NCBI RefSeq assembly: GCF_916618955.1
Contig: NZ_OU745390.1
Span: 682,001 to 746,000 of the forward strand
From: Pseudomonas sp. Marseille-Q3773
Lineage (GTDB): Bacteria > Pseudomonadota > Gammaproteobacteria > Pseudomonadales > Pseudomonadaceae
Direction: 5' to 3'
DNA length: 64,000 nucleotides
Shown: positions 33,735 to 42,843 of the stretch, piece after piece
Layout of the letters: each line of letters opens with the position of its first letter
Numbering within the stretch: the first letter of the stretch is position 1
Program-made: the position numbers and the translations under genes
Notes under the pieces: model-generated
Database searches by the model: none
What the model saw: the letters and a program-made list of their open reading frames with translations, nothing else
What the model was told of the DNA's origin: nothing

Positions 33735-33807
33735 GCATAGTCACTGGCGTCGCCCGTCGCCGCCGGTATAATCGCCAGCCCTGTCTGGCCTGTGTGGTTG
33801 CACGCTT

Positions 33808-34425
33808 ATGTCCCTGATCCCCGAAATCGACGCCTTTCTTGGTTGCCCGACGCCAGATGCCTGGATCGAAGCGGCGTTGGCCGACCAGGAAACCCTGCTG
33901 ATCGACCACAAGAACTGCGAATTCAAGGCCGCCAGCACCGCGTTGAGCCTGATCGCCAAGTACAACACGCACCTTGACCTGATCAACATGATGTCGCGCC
34001 TGGCCCGCGAGGAGTTGGTGCACCACGAGCAGGTGCTGCGCCTGATGAAACGCCGTGGCGTGCCGCTGCGCCCGGTGTCGGCGGGGCGCTATGCGTCGGG
34101 GCTGCGGCGGCTGGTGCGGGCCCACGAGCCAGTCAAGCTGGTCGATACGCTGGTAGTCGGGGCGTTCATCGAGGCGCGCAGCTGCGAGCGTTTTGCCGCG
34201 CTGGTGCCGCACCTGGACGAGGAGCTGGGCCGCTTCTACCACGGCCTGCTGAAAAGCGAAGCGCGCCATTACCAGGGTTACCTGAAACTGGCGCATCACT
34301 ACGGCGATGAGGCAGACATTGCCCGTCGGGTGGAACTGGTCCGTGCAGCGGAAGTCGAGCTGATCCAGTCACCGGATCAGGAGCTGCGCTTCCACAGTGG
34401 TATCCCGCTGGCGCAGGCCGCCTGA
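33808..34425 (+). CDS. miaE: tRNA-(ms2io6A)-hydroxylase MiaE
   Basis: Diiron monooxygenase that hydroxylates ms2i6A37 of tRNA. 205 residues, all-helical, with two iron-binding motifs: EELVHHEQVLR (ExxH) and KSEARHYQGYLK (ExxH), plus a Glu in FEARSCERF-like text (seen as GAFIEARSCERF). Needs O2, which makes the ANR box in its promoter region notable. The Shine-Dalgarno is weak. Divergent from the Usp gene. Confidence 0.92.
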   Translation: MSLIPEIDAFLGCPTPDAWIEAALADQETLLIDHKNCEFKAASTALSLIAKYNTHLDLINMMSRLAREELVHHEQVLRLMKRRGVPLRPVSAGRYASGLRRLVRAHEPVKLVDTLVVGAFIEARSCERFAALVPHLDEELGRFYHGLLKSEARHYQGYLKLAHHYGDEADIARRVELVRAAEVELIQSPDQELRFHSGIPLAQAA

Positions 34426-34447
34426 TTCGCACCCGGCGGCCCGGGCA

Positions 34448-34768
34448 TCAGTGGCGGCGCCCCAGCAGCAGCCCGACCAGCAGACCGAGGCCGGCAGAAA
34501 CCGCCACGGTCTGCCACGGGTGGCCACCGATGTAGTCCTGGGTTGCCTCCACCATCGGTTGCGCCTTGTTGCGCACCCTGTTGGCGGCATGGCGCGCCTG
34601 GCGCAGTTTCAGGCTCACCTGGGCGCGCAAGGTTTCTGCCTCGTCACCTACCAGGGCGGCGCTATCGTTCAGCAGCCGTTCTGATTCTTCGATCAGCGCC
34701 TGCAGTTCACTGAATACCTGGTCCTTGATCTGATCGCTGTCAGTCAGCGTGGCGTTTTTTCGGGCCAT
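34448..34768 (-). CDS. DUF883 / ElaB-YqjD-type membrane-anchored protein
   Basis: 106 residues. A helical body (DQIKDQVFSELQALIEESER ... LRAQVSLKLRQARHAANR) is followed by a single C-terminal transmembrane segment ending LGLLVGLLLGRRH. ElaB/YqjD homologues bind ribosomes and anchor them to the inner membrane in stationary phase; whether this one does is unknown. The start at 34768 (MARKNATLTD) has GAGGA 8 bases upstream. Confidence 0.85.
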   Translation of the reverse strand: MARKNATLTDSDQIKDQVFSELQALIEESERLLNDSAALVGDEAETLRAQVSLKLRQARHAANRVRNKAQPMVEATQDYIGGHPWQTVAVSAGLGLLVGLLLGRRH

Positions 34769-34890
34769 GAACGCGTCCTCGTCGATGGTTGATTTGTACA
34801 ATGGATACTGGTGCGCCAGAAAAGTTGCCTCGGCGCGTGGCTGAGCTGTTGGTGTAAGATAGCCGCCATTTACGATCAGGCAGGTGATTC

Positions 34891-35154
34891 ATGAGTTTCA
34901 ATCTGGCCAACATGAGCTTCGAGGAACGGGCACAGATCGAGGCAGAGAAGGCCCGGCTGTTCGAGCTGTGGCAGAACAACCTGGGCAAGGCCAAGGGTGA
35001 AGCGGCGCGACTGATCGCCGAAAAACCCCGGCGCAAGGGCAAGTGGGCCGAGTGGGTGCGTGCCGAGCTGGACGGCATGTCGCCACCGGAATACGCCAAC
35101 ATGGTGCGCAGCGAAGTCAACAAGCTGATGGCCGCCGCCAGCGCCAACCGCTGA
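34891..35154 (+). CDS. Small hypothetical protein
   Basis: 87 residues, highly charged and helical (MSFNLANMSFEERAQIEAEK ... NMVRSEVNKLMAAASANR). No signal peptide or transmembrane segment. CAGGTG precedes the ATG. It is conserved in the P. putida group by position; function unknown. Confidence 0.65.
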   Translation: MSFNLANMSFEERAQIEAEKARLFELWQNNLGKAKGEAARLIAEKPRRKGKWAEWVRAELDGMSPPEYANMVRSEVNKLMAAASANR

Positions 35155-35172
35155 GCAGCCCTGGCAAGGCGC

Positions 35173-35655
35173 CTAGCGGTAGGCGCCCTTGGGCAGGTCC
35201 AGCTGGCCCTCGTCGGTAAAGCGCACCGTCCCCAGCGCGCCGCCGGCCAGCTTGCCGCGTAGCTTGTAAGGCAAGCCCTGCAGCGAATCCACCTGGCCCA
35301 GCCCATAGGCCTGGCGCAGGACGGCGAATGCCGTGATGCTCACCGGCACCACGACCACCGCTTCGCCATACCGGCCGATATGCCCTTGCTGATCACTCAC
35401 CCCAGCGGCCAGCGGCTGGCCGTTCACCTCCAGGTTCAAGGCAATGCCGTCGTAGTCGATTGGCGTCTCATTAGGGTTCTGCACGCGCATTTTCACGGCC
35501 ATGCGCAGCTCCAGTTCCTGCCCTGGCAGCGGCTCGATGCCGATCACGCTGATCGTCACCGGGTCGCGTGGCTGGAACAGGGCACAGGCCGCCTGGGCGC
35601 AGGCCAGCAGTACGATCAGCCACAGGCGGGTGTAGCGATACAGACGGGCAGTCAT
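35173..35655 (-). CDS. LEA type 2 (WHy-domain) putative lipoprotein
   Basis: 160 residues. The signal segment (RLWLIVLLACAQAACALF) contains LLAC, a plausible lipobox, so it may be lipidated. The rest is a single LEA2/WHy-like beta-sandwich domain (ELELRMAVKMRVQNPNETPI, IALNLEVNGQPLAAGVSD). The start at 35655 has AAGG upstream; an upstream ATG would add 17 residues of unlikely sequence. Such proteins are linked to desiccation or envelope stress in relatives. Divergent from the iutY region. Confidence 0.7.
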   Translation of the reverse strand: MTARLYRYTRLWLIVLLACAQAACALFQPRDPVTISVIGIEPLPGQELELRMAVKMRVQNPNETPIDYDGIALNLEVNGQPLAAGVSDQQGHIGRYGEAVVVVPVSITAFAVLRQAYGLGQVDSLQGLPYKLRGKLAGGALGTVRFTDEGQLDLPKGAYR

Positions 35656-35735
35656 GGCGGACGACCTTGTCGTAGTGAGCGGTCGGTCAGTGTGGCAAAT
35701 GCGCAACGGCGTTGAAAGTGTCGCTATAGATGAAA

Positions 35736-35754
35736 GATACTGTTTCTCATTAAC
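35736..35754. promoter_or_regulatory. Fur box upstream of iutY
   Basis: GATACTGTTTCTCATTAAC matches 14 of 19 bases of the Fur consensus and lies 35-53 bases before the iutY start, consistent with iron-repressed expression. A weaker Fur-like ATTCTCATT occurs near 37016-37024 before iutA. Confidence 0.55.
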
Positions 35755-35788
35755 GTCCGATAATTTCTCTTACTGGCCGTACCTACCC

Positions 35789-36910
35789 ATGCTGACTTCA
35801 CCCGTGTCGGGCCTGTTGACGAGTTTCCAGGAACACTACGACGACCTGCTGCAGTTCTTGACCCGGCGCATGAGCGACCGCCAGCGTGCCGCCGACGTGG
35901 CGCAGGAAACCTACCTCAAGCTGGTCAACATCGACCAGCAGGCGGTACCGGTGCTGCACGCGCGGCGTTTTATCTTCCGCGTGGCCGGCAACCTGGCGAT
36001 CGATGCCTTGCGGCGCGAACAGCGCATCGCGGCCAGCCACGGGTATGGCGACGTGGCCGGTGAGGTAGCCTGCCCGGCACCGGCGCCGGAGGCTGCGTTG
36101 CTGGCCCGCGAGCGCTTGCAAGCCCTCGACCAGGCGCTGCTGCAGCTGCCCGCCAATGCCCGCCAGGCCCTGTTGCTCAACCGCATCGACGGCCTGACCC
36201 AGGCACAGGTCGCACAACGGCTGGGCGTCTCCGAGAGCATGGTGGCCAAGTACATCGGCCAGGCCCTGCGCCATTGCCGCAACCACCTCAGGCAGGCAGG
36301 GCTGGCTGCGGCACTGTTGCTGGCCGTTGGTGCGGCCGGTTGGCAGCAGGCGCCGGTGCTGCTGGCGGATTATCACACCGGGGTAGGGCAGCGGCAGGTC
36401 ATTGTCCTGGCCGACGGCTCGCGGGTGACGTTGAACAGCGCCAGTGCCCTGAACGTGGTGTTCAATGACCATGAACGGCGGGTAGTGCTGGAGTCCGGGG
36501 AGGCCTTGTTCGAGACCCGCGATGATCCGCGGCCGTTTGTGGTCGACACCGCCGGCGAGCCTGTGCAGGGCAGTGCGGCCACCTTCAGCGTACGCCGTGA
36601 TGGCCATGTGGTGCTGGCACGTGGCGAGGCCAGGGTTGGCGAGCATGCACTGCCCGTCGCCGCCGATGCCAGCGCGCAGATGGCCTGGCAGCGCGGCAAA
36701 CTGATCTTCAACGGCAAGCCGCTGGGGCAGGTGCTGGCGGAGCTCGAGCGTTATCGGCATGGGCGGATCGTGTTGTCGGACAGCAAGCTGGCGGCGATGG
36801 AAGTCAGCGGGGTGTTCGACCTCGATGAGCCGCAAGCCTTGTTGCGGACCCTGGAGCAGCGCTATGGCCTGCGGGTTACCTACCTGCCGTGGCTTGCAGT
36901 GGTTTATTGA
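35789..36910 (+). CDS. iutY: Hybrid FecI/FecR-type sigma/anti-sigma factor, IutY-like
   Basis: 373 residues combining two proteins that are usually separate. Residues 1-165 are an iron-starvation ECF sigma factor (region 2: RRMSDRQRAADVAQETYLKL; region 4: LTQAQVAQRLGVSESMVAKY). A single transmembrane helix (about 171-185, GLAAALLLAVGAAGW) follows directly, then a periplasmic FecR-type domain ending GKLIFNGKPLGQVLAELERY. In P. putida this unusual fusion, IutY, controls the aerobactin receptor IutA and is released by proteolysis. The neighbouring receptor and the Fur box agree. There is no good Shine-Dalgarno at 35789. Confidence 0.88.
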   Translation: MLTSPVSGLLTSFQEHYDDLLQFLTRRMSDRQRAADVAQETYLKLVNIDQQAVPVLHARRFIFRVAGNLAIDALRREQRIAASHGYGDVAGEVACPAPAPEAALLARERLQALDQALLQLPANARQALLLNRIDGLTQAQVAQRLGVSESMVAKYIGQALRHCRNHLRQAGLAAALLLAVGAAGWQQAPVLLADYHTGVGQRQVIVLADGSRVTLNSASALNVVFNDHERRVVLESGEALFETRDDPRPFVVDTAGEPVQGSAATFSVRRDGHVVLARGEARVGEHALPVAADASAQMAWQRGKLIFNGKPLGQVLAELERYRHGRIVLSDSKLAAMEVSGVFDLDEPQALLRTLEQRYGLRVTYLPWLAVVY

Positions 36911-37049
36911 TTTGCCTGTGCGTGCCGCTTCGCGGGCACAGGAATGGAAATATTTTCCATTTGCCACTGCAAGTTTCGGCACGCCGGATCGTCGTAGGGG
37001 GACTGATCAGCAACTCATTCTCATTTACGACTTGTCTGGAAGCTCATCC

Positions 37050-39485
37050 GTGCCTCTGATGCTCAAGCCCTTGCCCCGCCGCCGTGTCCCTTTTCACCAC
37101 GCCCTGATCTCCTGCAGTGCCATGGCCATGTTGCTCGGCCCGCTGCAGGCCGGCGCCGCGACTGCTGCCGACCAGGCCCAGGTCCAGGCGCGCCAGGTCC
37201 GGCTGGACCTGCCAGCCCAACCCCTGGATCAGGCCCTGACCCACTTCGCCGACCAGGCCGGCCTGCACCTGCTGTACACCACCGCTGATGTCGCCGGCCA
37301 GGCCAGCCCGGCCTTGCAGGGCAGCTACAGCATCGAGCAGGCGCTGCAGCAGCTGCTGGCCGGCAGCGGCATGCGCTGGCAGTTCAGCGATGCCGGCACG
37401 GTGACCCTGCACAAGGCGGAAACGGCGCCGCAGGCCGTCAACCTCAAGCCGATCGAAGTCAGCGTGGCCTCGCGCACCAGTACCGCGATCAGTGAAATCC
37501 CCGGCACCGTGTGGGTGGTCGACCAGCAACAGCTGCGCGAGCAGATCGACAGCGGCGTCAGCCTGAAGGAAGCCATCGGCAAATTGGTACCAGGCCTCGA
37601 CCTGGCGCCGGAAGGGCGCACCAACTATGGCCAGAACATGCGCGGGCGCAACGTGTTGGTGATGATCGACGGGGTCAGCCAGAACAGCTCGCGCGGCCTG
37701 TCGCGCCAGTTCGACAGCATTTCGCCATTCAACGTCGAGCGGGTCGAGGTGTTGTCCGGCGCCAGCGCGATCTACGGCGGCGGCGCCACCGGCGGCATCA
37801 TCAACATCGTGACCAAGAAGGGCGAACCGGGCCCGGCACGCTTCGAGACCCAGCTTGGCGCCAGCAGCGGCTTCAACAACAGCGACGACCTGGCCACCCG
37901 TATCGCCCAGTCGATCAGTGGTGGCAACGAGCGGGTCAATGCCCGCCTGGGTATCTCTGGCGAGCAGAACGAAGCCTTTTACGACGGCGCGGGCGAGCAG
38001 ATCTTCATCGACAATACCCAGACCGACCTGCAGTACAACCGCACGGTCGACGTGCTCGGTACCCTCGGGCTGCAACTGAACGACCAGCAGAGCCTCGACC
38101 TGCTGGCCCAGTACTATGACTCGGGTAACCATGGCAGCACGGGTATCTACTTCCCCAACCTGAACTACAACGCCCCGTCCGACCTGGAAGACGCCGAGCT
38201 GCGCAGCGGCTATTCGTCTGGCCTGGAACCGCGTACCCGGCGCCTGCTGCTCAACGCCAACTACCACCATACCGACGTGCTGGGCCAGGATTTCTACCTG
38301 CAGGCCTCGTACCGCAAGGAAGACGACAACTTCTACCCGTTCCCGTACTACAACCGCGCCACACCCACGGGCTCGCGCGGGGTGTACTTTGCCGCCTCGC
38401 AGCAGAACTTCGAGGTCACCAGCCTCAAGGGCTTGTTCGCCAAGCAGTGGGACACGCTGAAGCTGACGTATGGTGTCGATCTGGACCATGAGCGTTTCAA
38501 TGCTCAGCAGACCACCTTCAACGCCCAGACTTCGTCCGAGTCAGGCGGCCTGCAGCTGGACAAGGACAGCAAGGCCGCGCGCTACCCCAGCTATCAGGTA
38601 GACGGTGTTTCGGTTTACGCCCAGCTGGACTGGCATGCCAGCGACAACCTGACCCTGTCCGGCGGCGCCCGGCGCCAGCAGATGGACGTGGATGTCAGCG
38701 ACTTCAAGGGCGTGCCGGGCGGCAGCAACGATTACCAGGTCAACCTGTTCAACGTCGGCGCGATCTACGACTTCAAGAACGGTCACCAGGTGTGGACCAA
38801 CTACGGCGAAGGCTTCGACCTGCCCGACCCGGCCAAGTACTACGGCAAGCCCGGCCTGAGTGTCGCCGACAACCCGCTGGCCGGTATCAAGAGCCGCCAG
38901 GTGGAACTGGGCTGGCGCTATGCCGACCTGGACTGGGATGCCCAGGCAGCGCTGTACTACATCTGGTCGGACAAGATCATCAACGTCGATTCGCAAACCC
39001 TGACCATCGATGTGGAAGAGCAGAAGAGCCGTGACTTCGGTTTCGAAGGTGCGCTGACCCGTCACTTCCAGAACGGCTGGGAAACCGGCGGCACGTTGCA
39101 CCTGACCCGTTCCGAAGAAGAGGACGCCGATGGCGACTGGATCAAACGGGATGCCCGCTATGCCTCGCTGTCGAAGGCCACCGCGTTTGTCGGCTGGAAG
39201 GGTGACGGGCGCACGGCGCGGTTGCAGGCCAACCACGCGTTCAGCTTGAAGGACGACGCCGACCACGAGATCGACGGCTACACCACCTTCGACCTGCTGG
39301 GTAGCCAGGACACCGGCTTCGGCACCTTCAGCGCCGGCATCCAGAACCTGCTGGACAAGCAGTACAGCACGGTCTGGGGGCAGCGCGCGACGCTGTTCTA
39401 CTCGCCAACCTACGGGCCGGCGTACCTGTACGACTACCAGGGACGTGGGCGCACCTACACCCTGACCTGGAGCATGGCTTACTGA
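37050..39485 (+). CDS. iutA: TonB-dependent aerobactin-type receptor with signalling domain, IutA-like
   Basis: 811 residues from a GTG at 37050 (GGAAG 8 bases upstream); an ATG at 37059 is the alternative. A signal peptide precedes an N-terminal STN signalling domain (about 45-120; VRLDLPAQPLDQALTHFADQ), the plug (NYGQNMRGRNVLVMIDGVSQ, ASAIYGGGATGGIINIVTKK) and the 22-strand barrel. The STN domain is what talks to IutY. No aerobactin biosynthesis genes are nearby, so the siderophore would be taken from other organisms. Confidence 0.88.
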   Translation: MPLMLKPLPRRRVPFHHALISCSAMAMLLGPLQAGAATAADQAQVQARQVRLDLPAQPLDQALTHFADQAGLHLLYTTADVAGQASPALQGSYSIEQALQQLLAGSGMRWQFSDAGTVTLHKAETAPQAVNLKPIEVSVASRTSTAISEIPGTVWVVDQQQLREQIDSGVSLKEAIGKLVPGLDLAPEGRTNYGQNMRGRNVLVMIDGVSQNSSRGLSRQFDSISPFNVERVEVLSGASAIYGGGATGGIINIVTKKGEPGPARFETQLGASSGFNNSDDLATRIAQSISGGNERVNARLGISGEQNEAFYDGAGEQIFIDNTQTDLQYNRTVDVLGTLGLQLNDQQSLDLLAQYYDSGNHGSTGIYFPNLNYNAPSDLEDAELRSGYSSGLEPRTRRLLLNANYHHTDVLGQDFYLQASYRKEDDNFYPFPYYNRATPTGSRGVYFAASQQNFEVTSLKGLFAKQWDTLKLTYGVDLDHERFNAQQTTFNAQTSSESGGLQLDKDSKAARYPSYQVDGVSVYAQLDWHASDNLTLSGGARRQQMDVDVSDFKGVPGGSNDYQVNLFNVGAIYDFKNGHQVWTNYGEGFDLPDPAKYYGKPGLSVADNPLAGIKSRQVELGWRYADLDWDAQAALYYIWSDKIINVDSQTLTIDVEEQKSRDFGFEGALTRHFQNGWETGGTLHLTRSEEEDADGDWIKRDARYASLSKATAFVGWKGDGRTARLQANHAFSLKDDADHEIDGYTTFDLLGSQDTGFGTFSAGIQNLLDKQYSTVWGQRATLFYSPTYGPAYLYDYQGRGRTYTLTWSMAY

Positions 39486-39504
39486 TGGGTGTTGTCTGTC
39501 CCGG

Positions 39505-39595
39505 TCTCTTCGCGGGTAAACCCGCTCCCACAGGCACGGCGCAGCCCTCAGGCTGTTTGAGAACCCTGTGGGAGCGGGTTCACCCGCGAAGAGGC
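39505..39595. repeat. REP/BIME inverted pair
   Basis: Two head-to-head REP copies (cttcgcgggtaaacccgctc and gagcgggttcacccgcgaag) about 30 bases apart between iutA and the convergent LysR gene. Confidence 0.8.
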
Positions 39596-39599
39596 CAGC

Positions 39600-40490
39600 T
39601 CAGGCAAACGCCGCCAGCAAATCCTGCGCAAACGCCTGCTGTGCCTCGCCAACCGCCTGCGCCCGGTGCCTGGCCAGGGTAAACGGCACCACAAAGTCCA
39701 GCCCCGGGTCCAGCGCCCACAACAGCCCTTCAGCCTCCCACCCCTGTGCGCAATGGCACGGCAGATAGCCAATATGCCGCCCCGACAGAATGAACGTCAG
39801 CACGCTCTCGATCTGCTCCGCCACCGCCATGCTGCGCTGGCTCTGGAACGGCTCGCCGCCCTTGAGCAACCGGTACGGATGGCGCACCTGGTCCATCGCC
39901 AGCAACCGCTCCCGCCCAACGCCAGCCTCACCGAACAGCACATGCCCGTTGCCGCAATACAGCCGTTGCCGCTCCTCGAACAGCGGCTGGTAATCGAACG
40001 CCGCCTGGTTGCCGGAGAAATAGCTGATGGCGTAATCCAGCCGCTGCTCCAGCAACAGCCGCTCCAGCTCCGCCGGTGGCGCACTGATCAGCTCCAGCTG
40101 CACCGCTTCGGCACGCCGACGAAACGCCCCGATGGCCGCTGCCAGCCGCAGGTTCACCGTCTTGTCCTGGTTCTCTGCCATGCCGACCCGAACCGTCCCC
40201 AACAACTGCCCGGCAACGCCATTGGCCTGCTGGCGGAAGCGCTCGATGTCCAGCAGCAGGCCACGCGTTGCGTCCAGCAGTAACGCGCCTTTTTCGGTCA
40301 GGGCAAAACCGCCCTTGCCCCGGCTGCACAGGCGGTAGCCCAAACGCGTCTCCAGCTGCGCCATGCGCTGGCTGATGGTGGGTTGGCTCAGGCCCAGCAC
40401 GCCCTGGGCGGCGCTGAAGCCACCGGCCTCGACTACAGTGACGAACAGCCGTAGCAGGTGCAGGTCGAGGTCGTGCAGTTGTCCGAGCAT
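39600..40490 (-). CDS. LysR-family regulator
   Basis: 296 residues. Winged helix at the N-terminus (LLRLFVTVVEAGGFSAAQGV, LSQPTISQRMAQLETRLGYR) and an effector-binding domain after about residue 90. AGGAGC lies 7 bases before the ATG. It is divergent from the polyamine-binding-protein and agmatinase genes with 102 bases between starts, so it probably controls them. Confidence 0.88.
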   Translation of the reverse strand: MLGQLHDLDLHLLRLFVTVVEAGGFSAAQGVLGLSQPTISQRMAQLETRLGYRLCSRGKGGFALTEKGALLLDATRGLLLDIERFRQQANGVAGQLLGTVRVGMAENQDKTVNLRLAAAIGAFRRRAEAVQLELISAPPAELERLLLEQRLDYAISYFSGNQAAFDYQPLFEERQRLYCGNGHVLFGEAGVGRERLLAMDQVRHPYRLLKGGEPFQSQRSMAVAEQIESVLTFILSGRHIGYLPCHCAQGWEAEGLLWALDPGLDFVVPFTLARHRAQAVGEAQQAFAQDLLAAFA

Positions 40491-40592
40491 TACATTGCTC
40501 CTGATGAATGTCAGCTTTGCAAACTTGCCATTCCTGCAATGTAACCCGGCTGGCATGCTCGCGGCATCCACCCATTTGCCGAGGTGTCCGCC

Positions 40593-41672
40593 ATGCATCG
40601 TCCGTTGTGCCTGCTGTCTCTGCTCCTGGCATTGCCAGTGCAGGCCGAGGAAAAGGTCGTCAATCTCTACAGCTGGGCCGACTACGTCGCCCCGCAAACC
40701 CTGCAGCGCTTCGAGCAGGAGACCGGCTACAAGGTGCGCTACGACACCTTCGACACCACCGAGGTGCTGGAAACCAAGCTGCTGACCGGGGGCAGTGGCT
40801 ACGACGTGGTGGTGCCGTCCGCCAGCGTACTGGCCCGCGCGCTGAAGGCCAATGCCCTGCAGCCGCTCGATGCCCAGAGCATGCCCGGCTATGCCAACCT
40901 CGACCCGGACCTGCTGGCCAAGCTCGCCGAGGCCGACCCCGGCAACCGCCATGCCGTGCCCTACACCTGGGGCACCCTGGGCCTGGGGGTGAATGTCGAA
41001 GCAGTACGCCAGCGCCTGGGCGATGTGCCGCTGGACAGCCTCGACCTGTTGTTCAAGCCCGAGTTCGCCAGCCGCCTCAAGGACTGTGGCATCGCCATGC
41101 CCGACTCGCCGCAGGAAGTGATCGGCGTCGCCCTGAACTACCTGGGCAAGGCCCCGTACAGCCAGAACAAGGCCGACCTGGCTGCGGCGCAGCAGCTGTT
41201 GAGCCAGTTGCAGCCTTCGATCAGCTACGTCGCCAATGGCCGGCAGATCAGCGACCTGGCGAACGGCAGCGTGTGCCTGGCACTGACCTACAACGGCGAT
41301 GCAGCGATGGCCGCCGACCAGGCGCGTCGCGCCGGCAAGCCGTTCGAGCTGGTCTACCGCATCCCCCGCGAGGGCACGCTGGTGTGGCAGGACAACCTGG
41401 TCATCCCCAGGGACGCCCCGCACCCCGAAGCGGCGCGGGCGTTCATTGCCTTCATGCTCAAGCCCGAGTCGGTTGCCACGCTGACCAATACGCTGTTCTT
41501 CGCCAACGCCAACCAGGCAGCCACGCCGCTGGTGGACGCAGCCGTGCGCAATGACCCGGACATCTATCCGCCACAGGCAGTACGCCAGCGGCTATATGCC
41601 GACCGCAGCATGGCCCTGGCCGACCTGCGTCAGCGCAACCGCCTGTGGGCCGCCTTCCGCAGCCGTCAGTAA
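40593..41672 (+). CDS. Periplasmic spermidine/putrescine-binding protein (PotD/PotF type)
   Basis: 359 residues. A short signal peptide (MHRPLCLLSLLLALPVQA) and the fold signature EKVVNLYSWADYVAPQTLQR ... GGSGYDVVVPSASVLARALK ... TWGTLGLGVN ... NTLFFANANQAAT. No permease or ATPase genes are adjacent, so it is an orphan binding protein. The start at 40593 has GAGGTG upstream. Followed 24 bases later by an agmatinase-family gene, which suggests a guanidino-amine or polyamine ligand. Confidence 0.85.
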   Translation: MHRPLCLLSLLLALPVQAEEKVVNLYSWADYVAPQTLQRFEQETGYKVRYDTFDTTEVLETKLLTGGSGYDVVVPSASVLARALKANALQPLDAQSMPGYANLDPDLLAKLAEADPGNRHAVPYTWGTLGLGVNVEAVRQRLGDVPLDSLDLLFKPEFASRLKDCGIAMPDSPQEVIGVALNYLGKAPYSQNKADLAAAQQLLSQLQPSISYVANGRQISDLANGSVCLALTYNGDAAMAADQARRAGKPFELVYRIPREGTLVWQDNLVIPRDAPHPEAARAFIAFMLKPESVATLTNTLFFANANQAATPLVDAAVRNDPDIYPPQAVRQRLYADRSMALADLRQRNRLWAAFRSRQ

Positions 41673-41696
41673 CCATAGATGAACAGGAGCCCGACC

Positions 41697-42659
41697 GTGG
41701 AACACGCTGCAAACAATGACCAGGCCATGACCCGCGACAGCCTGTATGGCACCGCCGCGGAAAGTACCTACGCCGGTATCACCAGTTTTTCCCGCCGCCG
41801 TTACAGCCGCGATTTGCATGGCGTCGATGTGGTCGTCAGCGGGGTGCCGTTCGATACGGCTACCAGCAACCGCCCCGGCGCGCGCTTCGGCCCACGGGCG
41901 ATCCGCGCCGCCTCGGTGCAGCAGGCCTGGGCCCGGCACTGGCCGTGGACGTTCGACCCGTTCGACCACCTGGCGGTGATCGATTATGGCGATTGCGCCT
42001 TCGACAGCGGCACGCCGCAATCGGTACCGGACAGCATCGAGGCGCATGCGGCGCATATCCTGGAGGCGGGCTGCGCCATGCTCACCCTGGGCGGCGACCA
42101 TTTCATCAGCTACCCGCTGCTTAAGGCTCACGCCCGGCGCCACGGCCCGCTGGCGCTGATCCACTTCGATGCGCACAGCGACACCTGGCCGGACGAGGAG
42201 GGCCAGCGCATCGACCACGGCACCATGTTCTGGCATGCCGCCCGCGAAGGCCTGGTAGACCCGGCCTGTTCGGTGCAGATCGGCCTGCGCACCACCAATG
42301 ACGACAACCCGGGCTTTGCCATTCTCGATGCCCGCCAGGTGCACCGCCAGGGCACCGAAGCGGTGATTGCGGCGATTCGCCAGCGGGTGGGTGAACGGCC
42401 AGTGTACCTGACCTTTGATATCGACTGCCTCGACCCGGCCTACGCGCCCGGTACCGGCACGCCGGTGTGCGGCGGGCTGAGCACGCTGCAAGCGCTGGAA
42501 ATTCTTGGTGGGTTGCGTGGTATCAACCTGGTGGGCATGGACCTGGTGGAGGTGGCACCAGCCTATGACCACGCCGATATCACCGCGCTGGCCGGGGCGA
42601 CCCTGGCGATGGAAATGCTGTGCCTGTATGCGGCGCGGCACAAGGTGCAGGCCCGGTAG
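41697..42659 (+). CDS. Agmatinase/ureohydrolase family protein
   Basis: 320 residues, arginase/agmatinase fold with all manganese ligands: LTLGGDHFISYP, IHFDAHSDTW and TFDIDCLDPAYAPGTGTP. Converts agmatine to putrescine and urea, or a related guanidino compound (guanidinobutyrate) in paralogues. The GTG start at 41697 is favoured by AGGAG 7 bases upstream; an ATG at 41679 is in frame. It forms an operon with the binding protein. Confidence 0.88.
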   Translation: MEHAANNDQAMTRDSLYGTAAESTYAGITSFSRRRYSRDLHGVDVVVSGVPFDTATSNRPGARFGPRAIRAASVQQAWARHWPWTFDPFDHLAVIDYGDCAFDSGTPQSVPDSIEAHAAHILEAGCAMLTLGGDHFISYPLLKAHARRHGPLALIHFDAHSDTWPDEEGQRIDHGTMFWHAAREGLVDPACSVQIGLRTTNDDNPGFAILDARQVHRQGTEAVIAAIRQRVGERPVYLTFDIDCLDPAYAPGTGTPVCGGLSTLQALEILGGLRGINLVGMDLVEVAPAYDHADITALAGATLAMEMLCLYAARHKVQAR

Positions 42660-42680
42660 TCAGGGCCGGGAAAAACGCCC

Positions 42681-42725
42681 CCAGGAGCGGCCTTGTGTCG
42701 CGAAGGGCTGCGCAGCAGCCCCCGA
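42681..42725. repeat. REP-like repeat (aggagcggccttgtgtcgcgaagg type)
   Basis: A different P. putida repeat family: gagcggccttgtgtcgcgaa followed by an inverted GC-rich arm (gggctgcgcagcagccc). Lies after the agmatinase gene. Confidence 0.55.
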
Positions 42726-42843
42726 AGCCCATACTGAAACATCAGGAATCATCTCCGCCCGCATTCACACTTTTGCCGCGAACCCTTCGCGCCTTAGGCT
42801 ATCAAACCCACCAGGCGCGGCCTTTTCGTACAGGAGGTGAAGC

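Noticed and set aside
36946..36980. FecI-type ECF promoter (GGAAAT -35) for iutA
   Set aside because: GGAAAT is present but no CGTC-type -10 lies at the right distance; the match is too weak to claim.
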